Assembly: GCA_022578965.1 (NCBI GenBank) | Contig: MU400574.1 | Span: 62,001-126,000 of the forward strand | From: Xylaria sp. FL1777 | Taxonomy: Eukaryota; Ascomycota; Sordariomycetes; Xylariales; Xylariaceae | Length of the DNA stretch: 64,000 nt | Direction: 5' to 3' | In this document: in pieces, positions 1-12,300 of the stretch | Position numbering within the stretch: position 1 is the first letter of the stretch | Layout: each line of letters starts with the position of its first letter | Notes under the pieces: model-generated | What the model was told of the DNA's origin: nothing | Databases searched by the model: none | Seen by the model: the letters and a program-made list of their open reading frames with translations, nothing else | Made by a program: the position numbers and the translations under genes

Positions 1-964
1 CGCGGGTCGCCATGCCACGGCTTGGAATCCACGATCGTCTTGCTGTAGTACTCCAAATCCTCTAGGGTGCGCGTCAATGGGCCGTTAACAGACTGCACAG
101 CCTCCTGGCCAGGCAAGCCTGAGCGACACCCCAGCGTGGGGAAGCGGCCGAATGAGGGACGAAGCGTAAAAATACCGGTACAGGCGGCTGGAACACGCAG
201 AGAGCCTCCTATGTCTGTCCCGATGCCTAGCGGACTGCCCTTGAATGTGATCAACGCCGACTCACCTCCCGAACTCCCACCGCTCGTGAGTTGTCGGTTG
301 CGTGGATTGACAGTCCGACCGAGGACGTTGTTTACGGTCTCGGCTATCATCATTGCCGTCGGTACGTTTGTCTTCACATAGATGACGGCTCCGGCCTTGA
401 TCAGGAGGATGGCAAGTTCGGCGTCATCTTGGGCAGGATCCCCTACAAACGATGTGAACCCAACCGTCGAGTCTAGGCCGCGCAGATTGAAATTGTCCTT
501 CAGTGAGATAGGAAGTCCATGAAAGGGGCCAACTGGTCCCAATCCTTGGGCCAGATGTTCGTCTAAAGCCTTCGCGGTTTCAATGGCCCTGTCAAAGCAT
601 GTTTCCGAAAGGCAATTGACCTAGCCATTGGTGTTAGTTCTTCGTCAGGAATATACGGCACGAGTACATCCCATGTTCGGATTCATACCAGCTGATGTGC
701 TGCCGCCGCCCGCTTACAGAAAGCCTTGGTTACCGTCTCCGACTTGAGATCACCGCTGGCGAGCCTCGGAAGTAGTTCTAGTGCCGTCGAATTTGTGATT
801 TCTAGCTCTTCCTGTGTGAACCATCCTGAGGTCTTCGGGAATCCAGTGACGTCTGCCTGGCTCTCTGGAGGGAATAGATGGCTGGGGATGCGCCACTCCT
901 CGGGGATTGAGTTGGCCAAGTCTTGGCGCTTTTTGGCTGCGAGTGCCTCCCAGGTTCCTCCCAT
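1..964 (-). CDS. General amidase (amidase-signature family), 3' part cut off by window edge
   Basis: Hydrolyses carboxylic amides to acid plus ammonia. The model is complement(join(<1..620, 689..964)), with a 68-nt intron at 621-688 (donor GTATGA, acceptor CTAG). I start at the ATG at 964; a GTG codon two residues upstream is not a credible fungal start. The first 298 residues are visible, so about half of a usual ~550-residue amidase is missing. The Ser-cisSer-Lys triad is present: Lys133 in 'HGLPISLKDN', the glycine/serine signature 'SGGSSGGES' at about 205-213, and the nucleophile Ser232 in 'GTDIGGSLRVPA'. Spacing between the triad residues is normal for the family. No signal peptide is seen, so it is probably cytosolic. 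It diverges from the MFS permease gene across a shared 1.5-kb promoter. The amidase family is certain; the substrate is not. Confidence 0.93.
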
Positions 965-2466
965 CTCCACTTCACCAGAATCACAACTATGGGCTCGTGA
1001 GTCTGAGATGATGGATCATATAAATGCAGAAGCATTCCTTTAAGACGATATATAGGCAAACAGGTGTGTATGCGGAAACAAGTACATACGAATACGAATA
1101 CTTCATGGAAAACACCAGACTGGAGCCGGAGCTGAGGATCGATACAGCAAGATCTCTCTCGTCGACCCGTTCCCCGCAGAGGCACAGTATATACAGGTAA
1201 ATATCCACGTCCTATTGAGGGAGGTGGCATGGCTCGCCGGACTCGGCGAACTCGGTGCGTTGTTGTATTATCGCTGGGCTCCGTTATCCCCCAGCAGTGT
1301 CTCCAAATCCCCCCTCCCGAGCCCACACATTAGATCCCGTGATGCCTCGAACGGGTACAGCCCGAATTACACTATCTACCGGCTGCGAGGATGGCCTGTT
1401 ATTGTGCGGTTCAGGCTTCAAGGAACGACTATGACTTAATATAGAGCAGACTGCCTATCTCGTGCTCACCGGCCTTTTGGAAGTCGACGCTTGATTTGGC
1501 TGAATGACGTAGGTACTCTAGCTATTGCTATAGTTGGGTAGCTCAGTTTCCTACAAATATGCATGTTGGCTTCGATTGCCCGGGAATTATAACTAGGGAC
1601 GTTTTCTCCGATAAAAAGAATGAGAACCCGACTGAAGATGGAGGCATGGCCTATCTGGATACGCGAGTATGTATCGTATACCTATGGTTATAGCTTGTGG
1701 GGTCGTTGCATGTGACTTCAGATGACCACGAGACAAGAAAACGACAACTACAAATAGCCCACCTATAATACTACCTTAGGTAGGTTCTAAGGTAGGAACA
1801 TACCTAGGTAAGTACCTTATACAGGTAGATCGAAGCTACATAGTACCGCTCTAGATAAGCGGTTTACGCAATGCCATGCTCCATGTCGCCTAGCCGCCTA
1901 CCTCTGACTATGTACCTCTTGATAAGGCGGGCGGAGTGGGACATTAGGGCACATGTATACTACATGCGCAGTACAGAGATTTCTCACTGAGATATGTAGG
2001 TACCAATCCCACGAACCACACAACACAAACCTTTGCCTAGGTACCTACCTAGGTACGTAGCGGGCCACCTCTACCAAGCATTGCAGTATAATATAGTGCC
2101 GTCACGCTCTATGCGTATACATCAAATGTACCCATATACTACCTACCTAATGTACTAAGGGAGATTAGGTGTCTAATCTAGACCCTATCAAAGATGGTAC
2201 TACATACATACCTACTTACCTAGGTAAGCTACCTGTATACCATCCATCTCCTCATCCACGCTCCCTTAACGGACTGACCGCAGCTTAGAAATTAGAAAGG
2301 CATAAATATCAGAGTCTCGGCCGGCTCATAACATGGATGGATGGATGGATGAATGAATGAATGAATGAATCTAACTTCCCATCCAAAGCCTATCATCACC
2401 ACCTTGGCAAGCCCAGCTACCTCGTCAAGTTACCACGCCGAGCCCTCAAGGCATCGTCTCGTAGCC
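965..2466. promoter_or_regulatory. Divergent promoter region between amidase and MFS permease
   Basis: 1.5 kb without a credible gene. It holds HGATAR-type motifs on the plus strand at about 1609-1614, 1853-1859 and 1920-1926, which would suit GATA nitrogen regulators (AreA/NIT2). That many are expected by chance in this length, so the support is weak. Copies of a short TACCTA/TAGGTA motif lie at about 1770-1830, 2036-2058 and 2196-2232. An ATGG/GAAT microsatellite lies just upstream of the permease start. Confidence 0.4.
2333..2370. repeat. ATGG/GAAT tetranucleotide microsatellite
   Basis: About four ATGG units are followed by about five GAAT units. The tract supplies several ATG triplets upstream of the permease, including one at 2365 that is in frame with it. 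Confidence 0.9.
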
Positions 2467-4432
2467 ATGGCGGCGTTGAAAGCTCGATTGCGCGAGTACT
2501 TCCATACCGAGTATAAACCGGGTGAGAAGCAGTTAGTACGGAAGATCGATTTTTTCATCTTGACGTTCTGCTGTTTGAGTTATTTCACGAATTATGTGAG
2601 TGGTATTATAGTGATAAGTCAACAAACGGGATAGCCAAGATTCCAACCATGAGCTGTACCCTACCATCTACCCAGGATAGGGTTATATACAACCAAGTTG
2701 TTACAGAATATACATATATATCAATATAGTTGTGTAACTTGCTGACTTCTTCTCCCGCGTCAGCTTGACAGATCTAATATCAACAATGCCTACGTCTCGG
2801 GGATGAAGGAGGAGCTTCACTTCGTTGGAAACGAGCTGAACCAGATCCAGGCGGCGTTCACAGCGGGCTACGTGGTGGGCCAGGTGCCCGCGAACCTATC
2901 GTTGCACTATGTGCGGCCGCGGATCTTCTTCCCGGCGTGCATGGTGGTGTGGGCGGGCCTGACCATGGTTACGGCGTCGGTGCACAACCCACAGAGCATC
3001 GCGGCAATTCGGTTCTTTCAGGGTGTGGCGGAGGCTACGACGTTTGTGGGCACGCACTACATCCTCGGGTCATGGTACACGGAGCGGGAGCTCGGGAAGC
3101 GGTCTGGTATCTTCACGGCGTCGGGCCTCGCCGGGACCATGATCGGGGGATACATCCAGACGGGCATCCAGTCGTCTCTAAATATGCGGCATGGGCTCAG
3201 TGGGTGGAGGTGGTTGTTCATGTAAGGAAACTTATTTCCCACTCCCTCTCCTCTTCCCATGATTCATTCCTGGGATCTCGTTATTCCCGAAGAAGTCGAA
3301 TCTCCCGTTCCAAAGTAGGATCCGGCGGAATTGAGCCTTCTGCCACAGTTGTCTTCGCGTCAACTTCTTACTCATTACATGACAAAAACACTAATACATA
3401 TGCCAAGAATCGACGGGCTTGTCACGCTGCCGATCGCGATATACGGTTTTGTGTTCTTTCCGGACACGCCGGCGACTACGAAGGCGTTCTACCTGACCCC
3501 GACGCAAAAAGCGCTTGCTGTATCGCGCGTGCCGCCGGTTGCGGATCGTGCGCCGTTGTCCTGGTCGTTCTTCCGGCGCGCTCTGACATCGCGGTTCTTC
3601 TGGGGGTTCGTGGTCCTGTGGATCATCGCGGGTGATGCGGAGGCATTCAGCGCGAACGGGCTGCTTGCGCTGTACATGAAAAGTCACCCCCGATACAAGT
3701 ACAGCGTGACGGAGCTGAACAACTTCCCAACGGGGGTACCGGCCGTAGGGATCCTGTCGACGCTATTTTGGGCCACGTTAACTGATTTCTTGAATGGGAA
3801 ACGGTATCTCGTAGGCTACTTCATCGGCGTCACGGGCGTCGTGACGCCGGCGCTTATCCTCGCCGCCTCACATTACCCGGACGCCTCTGTATCTACACCC
3901 ATAGTCTTCGGCGCGTATTACTGGGCCGGAGCCGTGTACGCGTGCCAAGCGACCTTTTTTGCGTGGGCCAATGACACGCTACGATACGAGGAGCACATGT
4001 TCCGCGCTATCGTGCTCGCCGGCATGAATCTAGGCAGTAACGCGATTTATGCGTGGTGGTCTATCGTGTTCTACGGGGCTTCAATGGCGCCTTGGTTTAC
4101 GGTACGTAGGGATGCTTACCGCCTCAGGCAAACAATCACACAAATTTTACAGGTTCACTATTGAAATTTGGTCCCACTATCCTTTTTCTATCTTTTCCTT
4201 TAATTTTCTTTTGTTGATAAACATATTCAACTACATCTCGATTGGAGTGTGGGCAAAAAACTGACACCTTATCTCACAGAGAGGTATGTGGACCATGATC
4301 GCCGTATCCATCGCATTGGTCATTTGGACAGCAGGACTTTCGTATTTCACGGCCCGCCATGAACGCATGCGAAGAGCGGAGCTTGACATGGAAGTGCAGC
4401 AGGATGAAGAAGACAAGGAAAATATAGCATGA
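2467..4432 (+). CDS. MFS permease of the allantoate/vitamin (Dal5-like, anion:cation symporter) family
   Basis: Probable plasma-membrane transporter for small organic anions such as ureides, amides or vitamins. Exons: join(2467..2595, 2764..3221, 3408..4101, 4280..4432), giving 477 residues. The first intron joins ...YFTNY to LDRSNINNAYVSGMK, a classic start of this family. The third exon begins by completing an Ile codon ('WLFIIDGLVTLPIAIYGF'), with the branch sequence ACTAATAC just before the acceptor. Many hydrophobic segments fit a 12-helix MFS; both ends look cytosolic and the C terminus is acidic. I prefer the ATG at 2467 (context GCCATGG); the in-frame ATG at 2365 inside the microsatellite would add 34 residues. 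It is convergent with the Zn2Cys6 gene and divergent from the amidase. Family is clear; substrate is inferred only from the neighbour. Confidence 0.9.
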
Positions 4433-4804
4433 ATTAAAATCATATATATGTTATTCCGCACAATGGATATATGGAGCCCCTTAGATGACAGTCGGACCAT
4501 ATATACCGCACAGGTATTCAACGAGAAATCTAACTATACACATGCAGCTGTATTGCGACAACACAGCCTTTCCAAGCGTAGACAGGAACAGGGGTACACT
4601 TGAACGGGGATAATAGACCACAATAAAGTCGATCCACATGCAATAGATCAAAATTCATATCATTGACTGGACTCCCAAAATATCACCGCTTTTCCTTTCC
4701 CAACTAAATTGACTTACCAAAAAACGATTCCTACCGAAACCAAGATCAAAACGCGCAAATGATATATTGGATATGTGTTCTTTGATCCAATTGCCGGCGA
4801 GATT
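4433..4804. other. Convergent intergenic spacer
   Basis: 372 bp between the stop codons of the permease (+) and the Zn2Cys6 regulator (-). It must hold both 3' UTRs. I see no gene in it. Confidence 0.7.
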
Positions 4805-7612
4805 TCAGAAATAGTATTGTTGTCCGGACTGTCCGGGAGCTGCTCGTGGCAGGAAATCGAAACTCATATCCGCGGCAGTGTAGAAAGGATCAGGTGATTC
4901 TGTAAGTGTCAACATGTATGGAGAAACAAAGGCGAGTAGCGACTCACCCCAAAAGATGGAGTCATATAGCTCCATTGGGGCGAGCGTCGATGGATCGATC
5001 TGGCTCAGGTCTGGAAGGCCAACTGGTGTCGCTATTTGCGGTTGATATGCAATAGGACTAGTGAGGATATTAGTTATGGAACGCACGGCATTATTGGTAG
5101 AGCGTCTTACTTCGGATACTCTTGGAGAGGATTACTACTTTGTAATTCTGTCATGGCCAACGCAGCATCTTGGTGCCTGTCGTATCCGGGTTGCGGCCGG
5201 GCTTGGGTATTCAACATCTGGGAATTTGGCCCGGTGGAGATGTTGACCGGTGTGCGCGTCCCCGATGCGCTCTCACTTTTGATCCCAGTCACACCGTGAA
5301 GAGTACCATAGTCGTAAATATTTCTCAATGCGGCGAGGGCTCTCGACAGAGGCCCCGAAAGCTCAATGTCTTTGTCCGTCTTCCTAATGTGATCGGGAGA
5401 AGGACTATCCTGCTCCTTGGCCGTTGCTGCAGATAGAGCTGCTATTAAGTCGCCGTGTAGCTGTCTAATTTCACGGTCTTGTTTGGTTTCATTTAGTATC
5501 CCAAGAAGGACAGCAGACGACAGGCCGTGATAGGTGAAAGCCCAGCTACGAGTTGGAATAAATGACAGTTGATGCATGGCTAGAAACATGCGCACTGTTT
5601 CTGTGAGATTTGCTCTGCATTTGTCGGACAATGTCTTCTGCTCTGCAGCGCTTAATCTTGTACAGTCGCGACGAAGCGCAGGTCGGCAGCAAACTGAAAC
5701 GACAAAAGAAGTATGTAAACGAGTAGCGTAATGTTGTAATTTGTCGAGAACACTCTTGCATGCTTCCTTGCTCCGAAGTTGCGGATATACCATACTCCTA
5801 AGAGATTCAACGGCCTCACAATTATCAATAATTGATTGATATGTGTAATCAGCTATTGCGTCAGGGTTAAGACCCTTGGAAATCAGTTCACAGAGATGAT
5901 ACATCATCTCGAGATATGATAGACCGTCGACTGTGGCACTTGGAGAGATCGGAATTGGACAGCATGGTATGTTTGTCATGTTTGGGCTAAACTTTGACAT
6001 GAGTCGCAGCTCGATGTAATTATAAGATCATCGTGTAACCACTTACCGGTCAAATGACAGCGAGGTCAACGTGTCATGCCATTGGCAAGTCCACCTAGAG
6101 TAAGGTCAGATTAGCAGCTAGGATCAATCGCTAACTCTTGTCTTACCATAATTTGCGGCGCACGAAAGACTTGAGAGATGTTTCATTCTGGACCGTCTCA
6201 TCTTGCGTTATAGTCTTGTGAAGGCCAAGAGATTGTGCTAGGCGACACGTCATTCCAATAATAGCCCACGAAGCTTCAGCTTTCATGTCATTGAGGAGGA
6301 CGAAGCCTGTAAGGAGTAGTGCCTGGATAGAGTCGAGGTTCGGGCTGCAAATATGGTCAGAGCCGTATCCTTTTAAATGAAGGGGTCAGACTCACCGGAG
6401 TAGGAAATTTCCTATCCTTAAAAAGTGAAAGGATATCTGAACATATTTTTGAGAGTCGCGCGTCCTTATATGGTAGGGTGAATCACGATATTGAGACCCA
6501 ACTGCCATCACAGCGAACAGAATAGCCAGCCATGAGGCCGAGACAGGTCGACCAGGTTTATTCGTATCCTTGGCACTCTTGGCTCTCTCTTCGAGATAAA
6601 TGATAATACGGGACTCAAGATCGTCAATATCAGCAACGAAGCCCCAAAAGGGATGTGCAATCTCCTTGTAGGCGTTGAACAGACTATCGTCGCCTCGTCA
6701 GCCTACGAACGTCTAAACAGTGTGGTAGATAGAGAGATAGACCACATACATCATGACCTCCCGATCCGGTGGAAGTTCGGAGAATATGTCTTGGGTCATC
6801 ATATCGAGGTGCTTGGCAGACATGAGAGGGAAAGGAGCGGAAGTATCAAGCCCAAATATCGGGCGCATGTCGCGACGAATATCGACGCCATCCTTAGTCT
6901 CGATTGGCGAGGGCTGATCCCTTAATAAAGCTGGGATACTGTTCTGACCGACATAGCGATGCAATTCACCACTGGACTCAGTCTGGTCTAGCAGAAGTAA
7001 AGAGGATCAGACGAAAGAAAACATGAATATTGACTCTTCGGATGAATGCATACCAATTGCCTGCCGCCAGCCATCGGGCTGCCGATCCCCTTCTTGCGCA
7101 TTATCGGTACTCGCTTCAGGGGAATGAGCTCGTTTTTTGCCTAGATTACTACCCGACGAGATAGAGGTTTGTTTGGAGGCACCCGAACGATTGGGCTTAT
7201 AACTGCATAACTGCGGGTGCTCTCTCTTGATGCAATTTTCGCAGGGTAGGTCGTTTGTGCATCTCACTTTGCGTTGCCGGCACGGCCAACAAGCGGTCCC
7301 TTGAGATTGTGTAAGCAAGTTGAGGAGATATTATCGAGTTGATAGTATTCAACAAATACAGCTTCATATCATTGCTTGATGCAACTCCCATGTCACGACA
7401 CAGCCACATCATCGCATCATAGCCAACCCAGAAACATAATGAGAAGGCTCCCTAAGAGCCGATTGAGGGGCTACCTCGGCATGATTGAGACGCCATAATG
7501 GAGGGTTTCTTCACGTACCATATCTCACTTTGCGATGAGAATGAATTATATGACTGGCTTGCTCAGGAGTGAGGTCCTCAACGGGGACTTGGTTGACGTC
7601 TTGCTCCGACAT
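4805..7612 (-). CDS. Zn2Cys6 (C6) fungal transcription factor with fungal-specific regulatory domain
   Basis: Nuclear DNA-binding regulator. Nine exons: complement(join(4805..4899, 4948..5057, 5111..5986, 6047..6094, 6147..6344, 6396..6683, 6750..6987, 7054..7299, 7519..7612)), 730 residues. Exon 1 encodes 31 residues starting MSEQDVNQV and splices into 'YGTACWPCRQRKVRC'. The zinc cluster is complete: C35-x2-C38-x6-C45-x5-C51-x2-C54-x8-C63. The middle region (about 180-450) has the usual fungal_trans features, such as 'HPFWGFVADIDDLESRI', 'SWAIIGMTCRLAQSLGLH' and 'RRKLWWTCQWHDT'. The last two exons add an acidic/aromatic C terminus. All introns are 48-66 nt except the first (219 nt). For the intron after the large exon I chose donor GTAAGA at 5110; a weaker GTATCC lies just upstream in the same phase. 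Context suggests it may regulate the adjacent permease and amidase. Family is certain, target unknown. Confidence 0.93.
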
Positions 7613-7992
7613 GGCTGTTCAAAACAACGCCCGGCCCCGCCTTGGGCACATGGACCCAGTAGGGAGAGGTCTTGGCAACGGCGAGAAGCACCAGGGCAGT
7701 GTCAGGGCAGGCAACGGCACGCGACGGTTGAGCGAGAGACAGCCGGAGAGCGAGACGGGTACAATGCACAGGAGGGACCGTCTACCGCAAAAAGCGGGTT
7801 GTGGGATTGTTGAATCCCGAAGCACCGAAGGACTTCTGGGAGGTGGGGGATAGCAGTCTACTGTACGGTAAGGCCAAGCAGGTGGGTGACAGCGGTAGAG
7901 GCAATGGAGATCTCCTTCGATAAGAAGTGAGCGACCGGGCAACTGTCGGCTTGCCTTGGCGCATGTGTGGGAAAAGGCAACCGGAGGAGCCG

Positions 7993-8024
7993 AGCTGAGA
8001 AGCTGAGAAGCTGAGAAGCTGATA
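7993..8024. repeat. 8-bp tandem repeat (AGCTGAGA)
   Basis: Three exact AGCTGAGA units followed by AGCTGATA. Confidence 0.9.
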
Positions 8025-8850
8025 ATTCACGAAGATCCCGAGGGTACCGAAAATGCAAGAAAGGCGAAGTTCAAGGCGAAGTTGTTGTCCACTCCTTCAC
8101 CGTACTGTACACTTGCAATTGACAATGATAACGGGAGTGATAATGCTATGCAAAACCTCTGGAGGGCGGATTGTGCCACCCCAATTTGCCAATCATCTTA
8201 TGTAATTGTTCGAAGGAGTTGGGGTGCTGTGAGGGGCAGGATGAAGGGGAGATGAGATGCTACCTATTGGCACACTGTACAGATTATACTACGAAATACT
8301 GTAGGAAGGCGGGTACCTACCTATGCGTATGTATCTACCTGCCTTCCTAAGGTACCTACATACTGTACTTAATCTGTAGGCAAGGAGTAGGCACCTAAGT
8401 GTTTAAGGTATTCCAAGAGAGCGTTCCCAATTCCCGTCCTGTTCGGAGCCAGTTATATCCCTACAGTAAACTACCTAGGTACCTACCCGTAGGTATATAG
8501 ATACAGTAGGTACATGGATCTCGGATCACCCTAGGTGCACATACTTCCCCGCTCAGCCCTTCAGCCCACTACAGCCCAGCAAGTGCAGTAGGTAGTATAC
8601 CTACCTACCTACCTACTTAAGTATGTATGTGGATTAAACCAATTATTTACGCGTAATACATACAGAGTACAGTACTAATATGTCTACCTACCTTAGGTAG
8701 GTAGGTACGCATATATGTAGGTCTTATGGCTGGTAACATCCCAGATCCCCCCTCTTTTTCCACCTCCCATCTACTTCCCTCACCCTATCTACCTACTAAC
8801 CTACTACTACCTAAGTAGATAGGTACACTACCTAGACTCAGTGCATATTA

Positions 8851-8869
8851 GTGTGTGTGTGTGTGTGTG
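8851..8869. repeat. GT dinucleotide microsatellite
   Basis: Nine and a half uninterrupted GT units in the promoter region of the RdRP gene. Confidence 0.95.
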
Positions 8870-9310
8870 CCATACACATCACGCTATCCGACCTACACTC
8901 CACTACTTCACCAATCCTATTTCGTCGTTCGACTAGTATCGTTCCAAGCTCTTCTCTTCGCTCACGGCTTCAGTCGCCCTTCTCCACAAGCTACCGCCAC
9001 GACGGTCCGGTCCGCTTTCGTTATGCTGAGCACGGCTTGCCAGATATACACCCGACGCCAATTGTAGTCGCGTGTCATCTAATCAATCCTGTCGCTATCG
9101 CTGTTCCATGCTTGCAAGATAGGTTAGCAGCCTAATATATGTTCTTAGATAGCGGGAATAGCGGATGAGTACTGTCTGCCCTGGTCTGTTCTGTAGCCAA
9201 CGGCAGCTCTGCGTCATTACAAGCCAGGTCCTGGGCTGCTCCCCCATTGGTGAACTCTGCCTCTCTGGTCCCTCCGGCACTATATGGAGCTCTGGATGCT
9301 GGATTGAGTG

Positions 9311-12300
9311 ATGGCCCCGAACCAGAGGTATGGGTCTAGGCACACTTCAAGTCCCGGATCAGACTCTAAAGGGCGTCCCTTTACAGACTTGCCGGAGACT
9401 TTCGCTGGTAAAGGGACCCATAGAGACGATGACGGCCAGTATGATATTTGGTTCTTGGAATTTTCCAATTCCTATAACTTGAACCTACATAGGCCAAATT
9501 CTTGCTTCTTAGGCGACGAAGTTGGGACTTGGTCTTACTATGACGACTCGTCGTTTTACGACCGCCTGAGGATCCCATATCGTGAAGGCGATGCCGATAT
9601 CATTATTAGGCTCTTCCAGAAAAGGGCACGGGAGAGACATTCGAAGTGGGTGAAGAAGCCGGAGGGTGAGAGCGATATCACCCCTTCTTTCACTCACTTG
9701 CCTCGCGTGTCTACCGAGTCTGACCGTACTAGCTTGTTGGACATTCTGGCAGAAATCCTCGATCTCTATAGCCCGCGTGAACATCGTTCGAAGCGCCCAT
9801 CGGTTGGAGGATCTAGTACTTCCCCATCCCCGAAGCGCTCTAGAGGTGTTGTTGCCCCTTCGAAACCTCCCAGTGTCCTCTGTCGGCTAGATAGTGGAGA
9901 AGTTAGGGCTTCTACGCCATTCTCCGAACCAACCCTGCCTCTTGTGGCACACGATCTACGGTCTAACGAACAATATGGTCTCTATAACCTCGCCCACTCG
10001 GTAAATACGAGCAAGTCATCCCTCGTGTCTAGGATCTTCACTGAGACCGAGGATCCTAAAGTTCATGCTACGTTCCCCGCAACTCAAGACACCGAGATCA
10101 CTTATGTAGTGGAAAGTTCGCAGTTGAGATTGAGGCGACCGTCGCCCTCAGTGGCAGACTCCCTTGCTCCTTCATCGAGCACGGAACGCGCGCTTGTGGC
10201 TTCCTTCAACGAGCATAACGATATTGACAAAAACGTCATACAATTGTCGACGCAAAATGTGACTCTAATCGACTCATGCTCAGATATTAGTGTCGGAGGT
10301 CCGGACCTCAGAAACCACAGCCATCCTAAAGCTTCTGTAGATGATGTATTGCCCAAGACACTCCAGGAAACAACCATCGATGATGCTATACCTTTTCAGG
10401 CACCGTCTCAAGAGGTTTACCGTAATATGACTACCACCCCCGCATTAGATTTCAAGAAACGGCTTCAGGATGTTTGGCGTGAGTGGGTGTACATATCTTG
10501 CTGGTCATAGCTGATCATTGTTTGTTAGCTGTCTTCCCGGCCCATCTACAAAACATTCCTCTAGCTGTACGTTGGGAAGTAATGCGTGTGGCTCTCTATT
10601 GTCGGACGCCTATGGAAGAACTTAATTTCCAATATGAGCCTATTTTAAACGACCAGAATAAGCTATGGGAAAGCCTTCGACGTCTTCGTTCTTTCAAAGG
10701 TAAGATTTTTCCAGAGAAGTCGAAGCCGGAGGCTTGGGATGCGGCAATTTCTGGTCATTTTCGCTCAACAGATCAAGTCGTCGTTCTCACAGCATCTTTG
10801 GACTTAAATTCAGAGAAAGCCGGACCTCTATTCAATCTTAGCCTCCAACCCCTCAAACTAGATCTACCCCACAGGCTCGATCGTCGCTTTGGATCCGACC
10901 GCTTCCTTGAACTCATAATACCCTCGCCGCATACAAAGAAAATAAAGGAACTCAGCAAGGGCAATGAAACGGCTATCATAGACTCTATCCATAGTTGGTT
11001 GGTTGAAAGTTCTCACTTTCTACTAGGCCGATCATGGAGATCATTTGGCACGAAACAAGCTGCCTCGAAGAAAATGCACAAGGATGATGTTCTAAAACCT
11101 GAAATTGAAACTATAATGCAGGAACGAATCTACTTGTTTGCCGAAGATGGCAACGACTTTCTCCGCGCGGAAATAGCACAGAGTATATCGCCGAAGCTCG
11201 AGGCGAGTAACGCGCATACGAAAATGAAACGAGAAAATCTCCTGGAGTGGCTGTTGCAGATCCAGCAAAATAAGGAAAACCGAGAGCAGTCAGTTTACAA
11301 GCTGTTCTCGAGGATAACTCTAGGTATGACTATTTTCTACTTTTGGCGTTGGAGCTTCTTTATTAATGGTCCTCAGGGCTCAGCCGTACTCATCCAACCG
11401 TAATACTCCAGCCTGAACAGATTCGTCACCATGACGCGGATATTCTATCACCAAAAAAAAAGGTGATGAATGATGGAATAGCTCGCATGTCAACCCCCCT
11501 TGCGCGGAGAATTCGTGACATCATGGCCCTCGATGACATCCCGGCCGGGTATCAGGGTCGATTTGGTAGCGCAAAGGGATTTTGGATTCGAGATACTGAA
11601 GACACCAGCGACGACATCTGGATAGAGACGTATCCATCTCAAAGAAAGTGGGAATGTGATTTTAAGGAGGAAGATCACCGAACTTTTGAAGTTCGCAGTG
11701 CGTCAAAGGAACTTAAATCTGCGGCCTTGAATCTCCAACTGCTTCCCATTCTTGAGGATAGAGCCATTAGCGCACCGAACATGAAAGAACAAGTGGGTAA
11801 ATTCATGAAACAGACCCTCGAGTTGGAAATGCAATCTCAGAAGGAAGCCATGCAGGATCCTGCGAATTTTAGATTATGGATGCACGAGAACACTGCTTCG
11901 CTACGCCGCCAAGATCGTGTCAGACTTGGTCATGTGCCGTGGGTGGCCGGTCTTCCAAACAGCAGAGAAGACCAAATGGAGTTGCTCTTGTCATCGGGTT
12001 TCGACCCGACGAAACTTGAGTTCTTGCGCAAGATTGCTTATGATTTACGAAAACAGAAATGCGACGAGCTTCAAAGCCGACTCAATGTCAAGATTGGACG
12101 ATCTACCTATGCCTATATGGTTATCGATTTCCGTGGCATCTTACAGGAAGACGAGGTTCACCTAGGTTTTTCTTCGAAATTCATCGATGAACAGTCCGGT
12201 TTCTCGGAGACCTTTCTACACGGTGTGGATGTACTTGTCGCACGAACACCGGCACATTACCCAAGTGACATACAACGAGTCAAGGCGGTATTCAAACCAG

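Larger units (their letters stand above)
7613..9310. promoter_or_regulatory. Divergent promoter region between Zn2Cys6 gene and RdRP gene
   Basis: 1.7 kb without a supportable gene; the longer reading frames are low-complexity or CT-rich and have no recognisable domain. It contains a 4 x 8-bp AGCTGAGA repeat, five clusters of the TACCTA/TAGGTA motif (about 8310-8350, 8468-8500, 8593-8625, 8686-8712, 8795-8836) and a GT microsatellite. The segment from about 8880 to 9310 is CT-rich and is probably 5' UTR of the RdRP. Confidence 0.5.

Noticed and set aside
1609..1926. GATA-factor control of the amidase-permease promoter as a firm claim
   Set aside because: Three HGATAR hits in 1.5 kb are about what chance gives, so I keep this only as a weak note.
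2365..2466. 34-residue N-terminal extension of the permease
   Set aside because: Begins inside a microsatellite with many ATGs; the ATG at 2467 has a much better context and matches where the family usually begins.
7535..8058. Several overlapping frames upstream of the Zn2Cys6 gene
   Set aside because: They overlap its first exon or low-complexity DNA and disagree with the splice model, which accounts for the conserved residues.
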